The position numbers were made by a program, and so were the translations under genes. Under the pieces are notes generated by a model. The model did not search any database. It was given only the letters and a program-made list of their open reading frames with translations, and was not told the DNA's origin. From Planctomyces sp. SH-PL62 (lineage in GTDB: Bacteria > Planctomycetota > Planctomycetia > Isosphaerales > Isosphaeraceae), in NCBI RefSeq assembly GCF_001610895.1, contig NZ_CP011273.1, positions 3,472,001 through 3,536,000 of the forward strand: a DNA stretch of 64,000 nt, read 5' to 3'. This document shows, piece after piece, positions 54,774 through 64,000 of the stretch (positions within the stretch are counted from its first letter, which is position 1; every line of letters starts with the position of its first letter).

Positions 54774-56750
54774 GTGCCCCGTCCGCCCGTTCTCCGCTCG
54801 TTGGGGGATCCGCTCTTGTTCGCCGGACCGATCATCGCCCGGGAAGTGCTCACCTCGCCGCGGAGCCTGCGGTACTACCTCTGGCGGGCGTCCTTCGCCT
54901 GCTTCCTGTTCATCCTGCTCTGGACCGCCTGGCAGTCGATCGTGGGCTGGCAGGACGTCCGCGAGTTGGGCCTGATGGCCCGGTTCGGCGGCGTGCTCTA
55001 CGGCATGTTCGCCATGCTCCAGCTCACGCTGATGCTCTTCTTCGCCCCCCTGGCGACGGCGGCGGCCGTCGCTTATGAGAAGGACCGCCGCACCTTCACC
55101 CTGCTGCTCATGACGGCGCTCAGCGACCTGGAGATCGTCCTGGGCAAGCTGGTCGCGGGGCTCCTGCACATCGTGGTGATGCTGGGCGCGGGGATCGGCC
55201 TGCTGTCGCTCTGCGCGCTGTTCGGCGGGATCTCGTTCGGCCAGGTGGTGAACCTGTTCGCGGTGACGGCGGCGTCGGGTGTGGCCGGCGGGGCGATGGG
55301 GCTCCTGGTCGCGCTCTGGCGGGATCGGACGTTCCAGTCGATCTCGCTGACGATCCTGATGGTGGTCTTCTCGGTCACGGGGGTGGAGCTTTTCAGCGTC
55401 TTCTTCCCCGACCTGGAGTTCCTGGGCGTACCGGTCGCGGAGGTCCTGAACCCCTACAGGGCGATGCTCGCCGTGCTCTATCCGACGTCCGACCAGGCCA
55501 CGGGGCTGGTCCGGACGACGAGCCTCGTCTACATCGGCGTCCGGCTGACGTTCGCGGCCTCGATCGTGGCGATCGGCACGGCCATGCTCCGGGTCTGGAA
55601 CCCGGGCCACAACGAGCCGAGGGAGAAGGGCGAGGAGGACGCCGAGGTCGTCGAGACGTTGGTCGAGGTCCGCGAGGAAGAGGCCGTCCCGGCGCTCTCG
55701 GGGGCGTCCGCCGCGATCGGCGGCGAGCCCGCGGCGGCCGTCGGTCGGACGGCGACCGCGGCGGCCCTGGGGGGCGGGCCCGACGCCGGCCGCGACGCCG
55801 ACGCCGGAGCGGGCGGCACGACCGGCCTGCACGTCCCTCGCCGCACCCACCGCCGGCTGGCCTCGGCGCCCCGGCCCTACAGGAAGCCCTGGGCCAACCC
55901 GATCCTCTGGCGGGAGTTGATGACCCGCGCTTACGGCTCCCGTCCCCTGATCATCAAGGCTTGCTACCTCCTGCTCTTCGCGCTGGGCGTCGGCTTCTTC
56001 CTGGGGCTCTCGCAGGGCCTGGAGGAGCCGTTGGCGACCGGGCTGGGGCTCATCCCCGTCGGCCTGGCGATCCTCAGCCTGGTCCTGATCAACGCCCAGG
56101 GGGTGACCTCGCTGACGAGCGAACGCGACACCGGCGCGCTGGACCTTTTGCTGGTCACCGAGCTGTCGCCGGGCGACTTCATCTACGGCAAGCTCTTCGG
56201 CGTCCTGTACAACGCCAAGGAGATGGTCCTCCTGCCGATGCTGCTGGCGGCCTACCTCTGGTGGACGGGTCGGATGTCGGGAGAGAATCTCGCCTTCTTC
56301 CTGATCGACTACCTGCTCTTCTGCCACTTCGCGGCGATGCTCGGCCTGCACGACGCGATCACCTATATCAGCAGCCGGACGGCCGTGGCGCACAGCCTGG
56401 GGACGATCTTCTTCCTGATGGTGGGCATCCTGCTCTGCGCCTACCTGATCATCTTCAGCGACCGCGAGTTCGGCCGTCAGCTTTTGAGCTTCATGATCTT
56501 CATCGGGGCGGGGAGCGTGGCGCTCTTCGGATCGCTGGGGGCGAAGAACCCCTCGCGGGCGATCGCGCTGGTGGCCCTGCTGACGCCGTTCTGCTCGTTC
56601 TACTGCATCATCAGCCTGCTCAACGGAGACTTCATGGCCGCCCTGCTCGTCAGCGCCGGGGTCTACGGCTTCGCCCTCATGGCGATGCTCGTGCCCGCCG
56701 TCGGCGACTTCGACATCGCGCTGGGACGCACCAACGCGATCCAGGGCTGA
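54774..56750 (+). CDS. ABC-2-type permease with two tandem halves, no adjacent ATPase
   Basis: A 658-residue membrane protein made of two similar halves. Each begins with a related motif, 'DPLLFAGPIIAREVLTSPRS' in the first and 'ANPILWRELMTRAYGSRP' in the second, followed by several TM helices. Between them is a charged, Ala/Gly/Glu-rich linker of about 110 residues. ABC-2 permease domains in one chain like this are common in planctomycetes. No ATPase gene is adjacent, so it must borrow one. The GTG start follows from the promoter position. It is divergent from the cytochrome cluster. Confidence 0.8.
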   Translation: MPRPPVLRSLGDPLLFAGPIIAREVLTSPRSLRYYLWRASFACFLFILLWTAWQSIVGWQDVRELGLMARFGGVLYGMFAMLQLTLMLFFAPLATAAAVAYEKDRRTFTLLLMTALSDLEIVLGKLVAGLLHIVVMLGAGIGLLSLCALFGGISFGQVVNLFAVTAASGVAGGAMGLLVALWRDRTFQSISLTILMVVFSVTGVELFSVFFPDLEFLGVPVAEVLNPYRAMLAVLYPTSDQATGLVRTTSLVYIGVRLTFAASIVAIGTAMLRVWNPGHNEPREKGEEDAEVVETLVEVREEEAVPALSGASAAIGGEPAAAVGRTATAAALGGGPDAGRDADAGAGGTTGLHVPRRTHRRLASAPRPYRKPWANPILWRELMTRAYGSRPLIIKACYLLLFALGVGFFLGLSQGLEEPLATGLGLIPVGLAILSLVLINAQGVTSLTSERDTGALDLLLVTELSPGDFIYGKLFGVLYNAKEMVLLPMLLAAYLWWTGRMSGENLAFFLIDYLLFCHFAAMLGLHDAITYISSRTAVAHSLGTIFFLMVGILLCAYLIIFSDREFGRQLLSFMIFIGAGSVALFGSLGAKNPSRAIALVALLTPFCSFYCIISLLNGDFMAALLVSAGVYGFALMAMLVPAVGDFDIALGRTNAIQG

Positions 56751-56896
56751 GGCCCCCGCTCCCGCTTTCTTTCCCCTTGGGTGCGCCGAGGCGCGACCTC
56801 GGCCTCCTCTCCCGCCATCGCTGAATGGTTCGTCGTGTCGCCGGCCGGGTCCTTCTCGGCCCGGTTCCGGAACACCTATCGAGGAGTCGCGGAAGG

Positions 56897-59800
56897 ATGC
56901 TGAAGCGTATTCAAGGTCTCGCCCTGGCGACGTGGCTGGGGGCGGCGTCGATGGTCGGCGCGCAGGACGATCTGGCCCGCGAGTTGCCGAGGATCCCGGC
57001 GAAGGAGCCGGCCGAGGCGCTCGCGACGTTCGCCGTTCATCCCGGGTTCCGGCTCGACCAGATCGCGGCCGAGCCCCTCGTCAAGAGCCCGGTGGCCGTC
57101 TCCTATGACGCCGACGGCGTCCTCTACGTCGTCGAGATGCGCGGCTATCCGTTCCTCGAGGACAAACCCTCGGGTTCGGTGACCCGGCTGGAGGACCGCG
57201 ACGGCGACGGCCGGTTCGACTCCCGCGTCGTGTTCACCGACGGCCTCATGTGGCCGACCGGCGTGGTCCCGTACGACGGCGGCGTCTTCATCGCCGTCGC
57301 CCCCGAGATCCTCTACGCCAAGGATACCGACGGGGACGGCAAGGCCGATGTCCGCAAGGTCGTCTTCACCGGCTTCGAGACCGGCAACGTCCAGGGGCTG
57401 GTCAACAGCCTGCACTGGGGCGACGACGGCTGGATCCACGGCGTCACCAGCAGCAACGGCGGCCTGATCCGCACCGTCGAGCACGCCGACCGCCCGGCCG
57501 TCTCCGTCCGCGGCCGAGACTTCCGCTTCAAGCCGGACACGCTGGAACTCCAGGCGATCTCCGGCGGCGGCCAGTTCGGCTTCACGACCGACGATTGGGG
57601 CCACGAGTTCACCTGCGGCAACAGCAACCACATCCGCCAGATCGTCCTGCCGTCGCGAGACGTCGAGCGCAACCCGGCCTACGTGCCGCCGGCGGTGATC
57701 CTCGACATCCCCAGCGACGGCCCCTCCGGGCCCGTCTTCCGCATCAGCGACCCCGAGCCCTGGCGGATCGTCCGGACCCGCCAGCGCGTCGCCGACCCGG
57801 AGATGCTCAAGAGGCTCTCGCACACCGAGCAGTTCGCCTTCGGCTACTTCACGTCGGCCACCGGCGTCACGATCTACCGGGGCTCGGCCTACCCCGAGGC
57901 CTATCGCGGCAACGCCTTCGTCGGCGACGTCGGCGGCAACCTCGTGCACCGCAAGACGCTCAAGGTCGCCGGGGCGACCTACGTCGCCGACCGGGCCGAC
58001 GAGGGGGTCGAGTTCCTGGCGTCGAAGGACAACTGGTTCCGCCCGGTGAACTTCGCCAACACGCCCAACGGGACGCTCCTGGTCGTCGACATGTACCGCG
58101 AGACGATCGAGCACCCGATCTCGATCCCCGAGCCGATCAAGAAGCACCTCGACCTGACCAGCGGCAAGGACCGGGGCCGGCTCTACGAGCTGCTCGCCGA
58201 CGGCCCGCGCCCGCTCCGCAAGCCGAGGCTGAGCCAGGCCCCGGCCGCCGAACTGGTCGCGCTGCTGGCCGACCCGGACGCCTGGTGGCGCGAGACCGCG
58301 CAGCGACTCCTGATCGAGCGCAAGGAGGTTTCGGCCGCCCCCGCGCTCCGCAAGCTGGCCGCCGACCGGCCCACGGCGCTCGCCCGGCTCCACGCCCTCT
58401 GGACGATGGACGCCCTGGGCGTCCTCGACGACGCCGACGTGGCGATGTCCCTGGCCGACCCCGACCCTCGCGTCCGCGAGCGGGCCGCGAAGCTCGCCGA
58501 GGGCCGCGTGATCTCCGATCGCGCCCTGATCGCCAACGTCCTCCCCCTGGCCGACGACCCCGACCCGATGGTCCGCTTCCAGGCGGCCCTCACCCTGGGC
58601 GACGTGAACGACGACCGCCGCGCCCTGGACGCCCTGGCGGCCATCGCCCGCCGCGACGCCGGCGACCGCTGGACCCGCGCGGCGGTCCTCACCTCGATCG
58701 GCGGCCGCGCCCCCGACCTGCTCGCCCGGCTGGCCGAGGGCGGCTTCCTGGCCGAACCCGAGGGCGGTCCCTGGCTCGACGACCTGGCGACCATGATCGG
58801 CCAGGCCAAGGACGCCGAGGTCATCGAGAAGGTCGTCGCCGACCTGTTCGCCAAGGAGTTGCCCGACGACCTTCGGGGCCGCGTGGTCCTGGCCGTCGGC
58901 GCCGGCCTCAAGCGGGCCCGGGGCTCGCTCAAGGCGACGCTCTCCGAGGCGACCTGGAAGCGGCTGGACCCGCTGTTCGACGCCGCCGTCGAGACGGCCG
59001 AATCCGACCAGCCAGCCGGCCGCCGGGCCGTCGCGGTCGCCCTCGTCGGCCTCAGCGGCCCCGACCGGGCGCTCGAAGCCCTGCCCCCATTGCTCGACGC
59101 CCGCCAGCCCTCCGAAATCCAGCTCGCCTCGCTCCGCGCGCTGGCCGAGCAGGGGGGGCCCGCCGTGGCGGACGGGGTCCTCGGCCAGTGGAAAGCGATG
59201 AGCCCCTCGGCGCGTCGCGAGGCCGCCGAGGTCCTGTTCAGCCGGGTCGAGTGGATCAACGCCCTTCTGGAAGCCGTCGAGTCCAAGAGGCTCGCCACGG
59301 CCGAGATCGACCCGCTGCGGCTCAAGCAGCTTCGCGAGCACCCCGACGCGACGATCCGCGACCGCGCCCTCAAGTCGTTCGGCTCCGCCGACGCCCCCCG
59401 CGAACGCTCGGCGGTCATCACGGCGTACCGCGCGGCGCTCGACGGCGAGGGGGATCGCGAGAAGGGCCTGGCCGTCTACCTCAAGGCCTGCGCCACCTGC
59501 CACCGGGCCGAGGGCCAGGGCGTCGAGGTCGGGCCCGACCTGGCGACCGTCGCGGCGCGGTCGCCGGAGGACATCCTGACCCACGTCCTCGACCCCAACC
59601 GCGAGGTCGCGGCGAACTACCTCAACTACAACGTGGCGACGGTCGACGGCCGCGTGATCTCGGGCCTCATCGCCTCCGAGTCGGCCGCCGCGCTGGTGCT
59701 CAAGCGGGCCGAAGGGGTCGCCGAGGTCGTCCCCCGCGACCAGATCGAGCAGATCGCCTCCACCGGCATCTCGCTCATGCCCGAGGGGCTCGAACAGGAC

Positions 59801-59899
59801 CTGACGCCGGCGGACCTGAAAAACCTGATCGCCTTCGTCCGCTCGATCCGGTCCGCCAGCCCGGCCCCGGCTCAGGGCGCGGCGACGGCCCCGAAGTGA
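56897..59899 (+). CDS. PVC-type membrane-bound dehydrogenase/haem-binding protein
   Basis: A 1000-residue secreted protein of a family typical of Planctomycetes and Verrucomicrobia. The signal peptide is at 1-23 (ending SMVGAQ). Residues about 40-430 are a beta-propeller-like dehydrogenase domain that starts 'PGFRLDQIAAEPLVKSPVAV' and contains 'DRDGDGRFD' and 'DTDGDGKAD' calcium-like loops. HEAT-like helical repeats (430-850) follow. A C-terminal cytochrome c domain has CATCH at 865-869 and 'GPDLATVAARSPEDILTHVLDPNREV' (described in parts). GGAAGG directly precedes the ATG, with GAGGAG 11 nt upstream. Such proteins are thought to oxidise sugars or alcohols in the periplasm. The substrate is unknown. 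Its end overlaps the convergent SGNH gene by 28 bp. Confidence 0.92.
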   Translation: MLKRIQGLALATWLGAASMVGAQDDLARELPRIPAKEPAEALATFAVHPGFRLDQIAAEPLVKSPVAVSYDADGVLYVVEMRGYPFLEDKPSGSVTRLEDRDGDGRFDSRVVFTDGLMWPTGVVPYDGGVFIAVAPEILYAKDTDGDGKADVRKVVFTGFETGNVQGLVNSLHWGDDGWIHGVTSSNGGLIRTVEHADRPAVSVRGRDFRFKPDTLELQAISGGGQFGFTTDDWGHEFTCGNSNHIRQIVLPSRDVERNPAYVPPAVILDIPSDGPSGPVFRISDPEPWRIVRTRQRVADPEMLKRLSHTEQFAFGYFTSATGVTIYRGSAYPEAYRGNAFVGDVGGNLVHRKTLKVAGATYVADRADEGVEFLASKDNWFRPVNFANTPNGTLLVVDMYRETIEHPISIPEPIKKHLDLTSGKDRGRLYELLADGPRPLRKPRLSQAPAAELVALLADPDAWWRETAQRLLIERKEVSAAPALRKLAADRPTALARLHALWTMDALGVLDDADVAMSLADPDPRVRERAAKLAEGRVISDRALIANVLPLADDPDPMVRFQAALTLGDVNDDRRALDALAAIARRDAGDRWTRAAVLTSIGGRAPDLLARLAEGGFLAEPEGGPWLDDLATMIGQAKDAEVIEKVVADLFAKELPDDLRGRVVLAVGAGLKRARGSLKATLSEATWKRLDPLFDAAVETAESDQPAGRRAVAVALVGLSGPDRALEALPPLLDARQPSEIQLASLRALAEQGGPAVADGVLGQWKAMSPSARREAAEVLFSRVEWINALLEAVESKRLATAEIDPLRLKQLREHPDATIRDRALKSFGSADAPRERSAVITAYRAALDGEGDREKGLAVYLKACATCHRAEGQGVEVGPDLATVAARSPEDILTHVLDPNREVAANYLNYNVATVDGRVISGLIASESAAALVLKRAEGVAEVVPRDQIEQIASTGISLMPEGLEQDLTPADLKNLIAFVRSIRSASPAPAQGAATAPK

Positions 59900-61292
59900 C
59901 CGCGAGCTGAGGCGTCGGCCGCGTCGCCTCGCTCTCGCTCCCGCCCGCGGTCGTCGAGCAGCTCGGCGACCGCGAGGGCCGCGGCGCGATGACCCTCGGC
60001 CGACCAGTGGGTGTCGTCCGTCAAATAGACCAACCCTCCGGCCTCCGCCTCGGCGCGGAGCCGGGGGGTGAGGTCGACGAAGCCGATCGCCGGCGAGGTG
60101 TCGCGCACCACCTTCTCGACCGCTCCCGGCAGGTCGTCGATCGGCCAGTCGGCGCAGGGGGAGTCGGCCTCGAACCGGCAGAGGTCCCGGTAGACCCGGA
60201 ACTTGGCCGGGACGAAGGCCACGACCAGATCGACGCCCCGCGCCCGGCAGAGCGCCCCGGCCTCGGCGAAGACCTCCTTCAGGCGATCCATCGTCTCCGG
60301 GGCGGCGCGTTCGGGGACGGCGTCGGCGGCCCCCTCGTGGACGCCGCAGGAGAAATAGAACTCGGTCGTCGCGCCCGAGGCGTCGCGGAACGTCCCGGCC
60401 CGCGACCGCGCGGGGAACGTGGCGGCGGCGGTCCCCGACCGCGACGACCAGCCCGCGGCGTTGCGGACGAACGACCGGCCGTACCAGGCTCGCCGGGGCG
60501 ACTCGGCCCGAAGCGCCCGCACGCGCGCCCGCTCCGCCTCGTAGCCGTTCAGGTCCTGGAGATCGTTCCCTTCGTAGAAGAACCAGACGCACGTCCGGGG
60601 GCTGAACCTTCCCGCGTAACGGTCGAGCACGACCAGTTCCTGTGGAGGTCCGTAGCCGGTCCGCCCGAGGTTCGCCACCGGCGCCCCGATCCGATCGGCG
60701 AGGCGGGCCGAGACCAGTTGCGCGTCCCCCACCTGGAGCCCCTCGACGAAGGAATCGCCGATCAGGACGACCTCCGCCGCCTCGAGCCCGTCGGGGTTGC
60801 GGAAGCCCAGGCCGTCGAGCGTGGCGTCGCAGGCGTAGGCCCGCGCGGGGGGGCGTCGCGGAGCCCGTGCCGATCCGATCCCTGGAACCAGAGCCGCAGC
60901 CGTTGGTTGGGTTTTCGGGCGTAGAGCAGGTCGGGGTCGGGAAGATTCCCGGATCGCCTCCAGGGGGGCGTCGGCGTGTGGAAGACCTCGCGATAATCGA
61001 CGACCCCCAGCGCGGCGGGGATTTCGACCACGAGGAAAGCCGCGACGATCGACGCCGTGCACGCCGCGAACCGCGCGAGCTTCCCGGCCGGGCTCCATCG
61101 CGCAAGCGCCAGCGGCGGGCCCCATCCGGCGAGGTACGCCAGGACCGTCGCGGCGATCAGGTGCTCCGCGCCGGCGTCGCGGGTCCGCAAGGTCGCCCGG
61201 AGACACCAGAAGACCAGGCCCCACCAGGCGCCCGTTGCGGCGATCCGGGCGAGTCTTTGAGTCCTTGGGGTCGAGAAAGGCTGGGAATGCAC
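59872..61292 (-). CDS. SGNH/GDSL-type hydrolase with N-terminal membrane segments, frameshifted
   Basis: A repaired 473-residue protein. From the ATG at 61292 there are about three TM segments, then 'KPNQRLRLWFQGSDRHGLRDAPP'. The remainder is in the next frame: 'ARAYACDATLDGLGFRNPDG' with 'VVLIGDSFVEGLQVGD' (the GDS nucleophile block) and, near the end, 'LTDDTHWSAEGH' (the catalytic Asp-His block). One base missing from the G7 run at 60847-60853 explains the break. Both halves are intact otherwise, so an error is more likely than decay. SGNH proteins with such anchors often deacylate or acylate surface polysaccharides. The substrate is unknown. The gene converges with the PVC-type gene. Confidence 0.85.
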
Positions 61293-61360
61293 TTGGGTCC
61301 TCGACGCGGCCGGTGTGGATGATCCTGAGCGTCACGGATTTTGGAGGGGCCGTCATCACG

Positions 61361-61416
61361 CCCCTCCCCCCTCGCGAGGGAAGGTGGCCCGCAGGGCCGG
61401 ATGAGGGGGGAAGACC
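61361..61416 (+). repeat. Dispersed intergenic repeat, third copy of family B
   Basis: GCCCCTCCCCCCTCGCGAGGG is followed after AAGGTGGCCC by GCAGGGCCGGATGAGGGGGG and AAGACC, the order seen at 846-888. It lies in the divergent region between the SGNH gene and the propeller gene (61293-61599), where no other feature is seen. Confidence 0.6.
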
Positions 61417-61599
61417 GTTTTCGAGGCCGGGCTGTCCGCCCGTTCGAGAGGCCCCTTCATACCCCGGTCGGCGATCCTGTCAACCCGACCGCCGTGGGGG
61501 TTGCCTTTCGGGGGCCGGCACGCGACGATCGACGTCGTGAGTCCGACGCTCGTCGGATCCGACTTCCCCGGAACTTCGACGAGGGTGAAGACGCTCCCC

Positions 61600-63602
61600 A
61601 TGTCCGAAATGAGCGGTCGCAGCAGCACGAGGCTGGAGCCGGAGGAGTCCTGGACGGTCGTCACCGAGTCCCCCTTGAAGGGGATGGCGTTCGCGCGCGA
61701 GGCGGGCCGGATCTTCGCTTGGGACGAGGGGAACCAGCTCTATCTCCTGAACGTCCACGGCGAGATGACGTCGTCGACGCGGTCGCCGAACCGGGTCCTG
61801 GCCGGGACGATCAGCGACGACGGCTCACTGGTCGCCATCCTCTGCGACAACGACGAGGCCGGGCTGCTGCTGCTCAGCGGCGACCTGGAGATCCAGGCCG
61901 AGCGCGCCGCGCCGGGGGAGGCGTCGTTCGTGGCGACCGACCCGTTCGGCCGCTACGTCGCCGTGGGGAGTCGCCTGGGCGCGGTGCAACTGGTGAACCG
62001 CCACGGCCGCGCGGCGGGGCGGATCGAGACGATCCAGCCGATGGCCCACCTCTGCTTCATCCCGGATCGGCCGTTCCTGGTGGGGGCGGCGGCGTTCGGG
62101 ATGCTGGCGGGGGTGGAGATCGAGCCGTCGCGGACGCCGGGCCGGCTGGAGCCCGAGGTCGTCTGGCAGGACCGGCTGATGTCGAACGTGGGCCGGCTGA
62201 CGACCAGCGGCGACGGCTCGATGATCCTGGCGAGCTGCTTCACCCACGGCATCCAGCGGTTCGGCCTCGACGGCCGCAACGAGGGGGCGTACCACCCGGG
62301 GGGGACCGTCTCGCACGCCGTCCCCGACTTCGCCGGCCGGACGATCGCGGCGGCGACGATCGAGGGGGAGCTGGCGATCATGAACTCGGCGGGGAACGTC
62401 CGCTGGCGGACCCGCCTCGACCGCCCCGCCATCGCGCTGGAGATCGACCCCCTGGGGCGGTTCGCGATCCACGGCCGGGCCACCGGCGAGATCACCCGCC
62501 TGGACTTCTTCGGACCGCCCCCCGGCGGCGAGTCGTCCCGGCCCGCTCGCGCGTCGGCGGCGTCCTCGGGCGCGGCCGCGAGGGGCGGGAGGGGGCAGGG
62601 CGGGACCGGCTCCATCCGGAATCCGGACTGGTCGGTCCCCGCCGTGCAATCGGAGGAGCAGGCCGAGACCGTCGTGTCGATCGTCTGCGACGACCCGCCC
62701 TGCATCGCCCTCTTCTCCAGCCCGAACCGGCTGGAGCTGTTCGGCACGGACGGCCGCAAGCTGGGCAAGGGGCCCGAGACGACGGGCGTCGGCCGGATCC
62801 TCCGCGCCGCGCCGGGGTGGCTGGCGGCGGCCACCGACCGCCAGGTCGCCCTGTGCGACCTGAGGCGAGGGGAGCAGCGCCGGGTGGACCTGCGGCTGGT
62901 CGAGCTGACCCACCTGGCGATCAAGCCGGACTCGTTCGGCCTGGCGATCGTCCAGGAGCGCGACCGGATCGGCCGCGCGACGGCCTCGGGCCGCTGGGTC
63001 TGGAAGCACGAGCTGCCGACGGCGATCGAGGACCTGGCGATCGGCGTCGAGGGCTTCGCGGCGGCCACCACCAACGACGGCCGGCTCCTGGTCTTCGACC
63101 CGGCGGGCGAGATCACGCCGACCCCCGGCTTCGAGGCGGCCGACCCCCCGTTCCTCATCGAGGCGCCCGAGGGCTCGCCGCCGGGGCTGGCCTGGATCAC
63201 GCTCGCCCGCCGGGCGCAGGAGCTGAAGGGGCACAGCCTGCGGGGGACGTCCTCTGGACCCGCCGCCTCCCCTGGGAGGCCTGGTCCCTCTCCCGCCTCG
63301 GCCCGTTCGCCGTCATCGCCGCGGCCGACGGCCGCGCCCTGGCGTTCGACGGCTCGGGGGAGGTGCGCCACGAGGGAGGGCCCAGCGGCGGAGCCAACGA
63401 CGTCTACCTGCTCGACGCCGACGGCCGCCCCCTCCGCGTCGTCCGCAAGGACGTCCACGTCCTCTGCGCCGGGTTCGACGGCCGCATCCGCTGGCGGCTC
63501 GTCGCCCCCCAGCCGGTCGGCCCGTGCGCGGCGGGCCGGGCCGGGGTCGCCGTGATGATCGGCGGCAACCTCGCCTGGTTCTCCAACGGGAAAACCGGCT
63601 GA
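61600..63602 (+). CDS. Beta-propeller (WD40/PQQ-like) cytoplasmic protein, frameshifted
   Basis: A repaired 667-residue protein. From the ATG at 61600 the sequence contains repeated blades such as 'VVTESPLKGMAFAREAGRIF', 'TISDDGSLVAILCDNDEAG', 'FGRYVAVGSRLGAVQLVNRHG' and 'ASCFTHGIQRFGLDGRNEGAY', a WD40/PQQ-type propeller without signal peptide. After 'SLRG' the last 110 residues ('DVLWTRRLPWEAWSLSRLGP' and 'VAVMIGGNLAWFSNG') are in the next frame to 63602. One base missing from the G5 run at 63242-63246 explains this. Earlier in-frame starts (TTG at 61501) lack ribosome binding sites. Function unknown. It is divergent from the SGNH gene. Confidence 0.8.
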
Positions 63603-63913
63603 TCCTCGCCTCGGGACGCCTCTGGCCCGGATGTTGCGTGAAGTCATCGCGAGCCGGGCGGACTCGCCGAAGGGGGGGCATCCGGCCTCGACGGCGCGCG
63701 GGGGATCGAGAAGAGACTTGCCGATGGGAGAAAAAGGACGTAACCTCGATCCAAGCCCGAGCTCGATGAAAGAGTGATCATCACGTTCCCACGTTTCCGC
63801 CCGTTTACCAGTAGGTAGAGGGTAGGGCCGATGGCTCGTATGATTCGCCAGCGCTCGTGAGCTGTGGGGAGAGGCCCCGGGAATTGGGTCGCGTCCTTGC
63901 TTTGGAGGGGTCG
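63603..63913. other. Intergenic region before the last gene
   Basis: No gene is supported. TATGAT at 63839-63844 could be a -10 box for the next gene, but no matching -35 is seen. A short G-rich stretch GTAGGTAGAGGGTAGGG is at 63811-63827. Confidence 0.35.
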
Positions 63914-64000
63914 ATGCCGCCTCTTTCGATGGCTGAAGTGGAGATCGATCCGGCGGTTCGATGTAGTCTCCAGGAACGTGCCGAGCTGGAGGCCCTGCGG
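63914..64000 (+). CDS. Start of an unidentified gene (3' end outside window)
   Basis: ATG at 63914 is preceded by TTTGGAGGGGTCG, an excellent ribosome binding site. The 29 visible residues (MPPLSMAEVEIDPAVRCSLQ and on to ELEALR) suggest a soluble protein that begins a helical or coiled-coil region. No family can be named from so little. The frame is open to the end of the window. Confidence 0.55.
   Translation, partial: MPPLSMAEVEIDPAVRCSLQERAELEALR

Noticed and set aside
56876-61105. A very long minus-strand open frame (over 1400 codons) opposite the PVC-type haem protein
   Set aside because: High-GC genes leave long open frames on the opposite strand. This one has no domain, odd composition (long runs of Gly, Asp, Val, Leu), and lies opposite a well-recognised gene.

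Overview
The window is a high-GC stretch (roughly 70% G+C by eye, strong G/C bias at third codon positions). It has the marks of a planctomycete, most likely an Isosphaeraceae-type lineage. The signs are a PVC-type membrane-bound dehydrogenase/cytochrome protein, a Ser/Thr kinase joined to WD40 repeats, a CRTAC1-like FG-GAP/ASPIC lipoprotein beside a multihaem cytochrome, a futalosine-type menaquinone cluster, and a PEP-CTERM-like tail. No tRNA, rRNA, CRISPR array, prophage or insertion sequence was recognised. The lineage is inferred from gene content, not from a marker gene.

Layout. 1-1.4 kb: the end of a TPR gene, then two kinds of dispersed intergenic repeat. 1.4-7.7 kb (minus): an operon mqnA-mqnC-ABC ATPase-ABC permease fused to a CPBP protease-amidohydrolase (candidate aminodeoxyfutalosine deaminase), with a good promoter and a dyad in front of mqnA. 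7.7-11.1 kb (minus): a Ser/Thr kinase and WD40 protein split by a frameshift. 11.3-16.6 kb: a PEP-CTERM remnant, a three-PDZ secreted protein and a three-gene ABC exporter operon. 16.9-23.2 kb: small proteins and stress or housekeeping genes (a CxxC protein, an RRM protein with an unusual leader, DUF72, a Tat-exported aldo/keto reductase, YaiI, DUF2293, DJ-1/PfpI). 23.3-32.9 kb: epimerase, DksA-like regulator, lspA, glnA, a LigD phosphoesterase-like gene, cupin, apgM, hom and tatC. 33.2-41.2 kb: manA, a membrane protein, a glycosyltransferase, and a MoxR-DUF58-transglutaminase operon. 41.3-48.1 kb: a LysM protein and two S41 (CtpA/Prc) proteases flanking a zinc-ribbon protein and a 2-hydroxyacid dehydrogenase. 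48.5-54.6 kb (minus): a four-gene cluster with a five-haem, five-TM, TPR cytochrome translationally coupled to an FG-GAP/ASPIC lipoprotein. 54.8-64 kb: an ABC-2 permease, a PVC-type haem protein, an SGNH hydrolase, a beta-propeller-like protein and the start of one further gene.

Most striking: seven genes are interrupted by eight frameshifts. All eight are in the same direction (one base missing), and all lie at or next to G/C homopolymers, four of them G7/C7 tracts. This looks like homopolymer under-calling in the assembly rather than gene decay, so these genes are annotated here as single repaired units. The most interesting biology is the multihaem cytochrome/FG-GAP cluster, the ABC-CPBP fusion inside the menaquinone operon, the hom-apgM pair (a possible alternative homoserine kinase), and the helically phased TGGGCCC repeats in the RRM gene leader.
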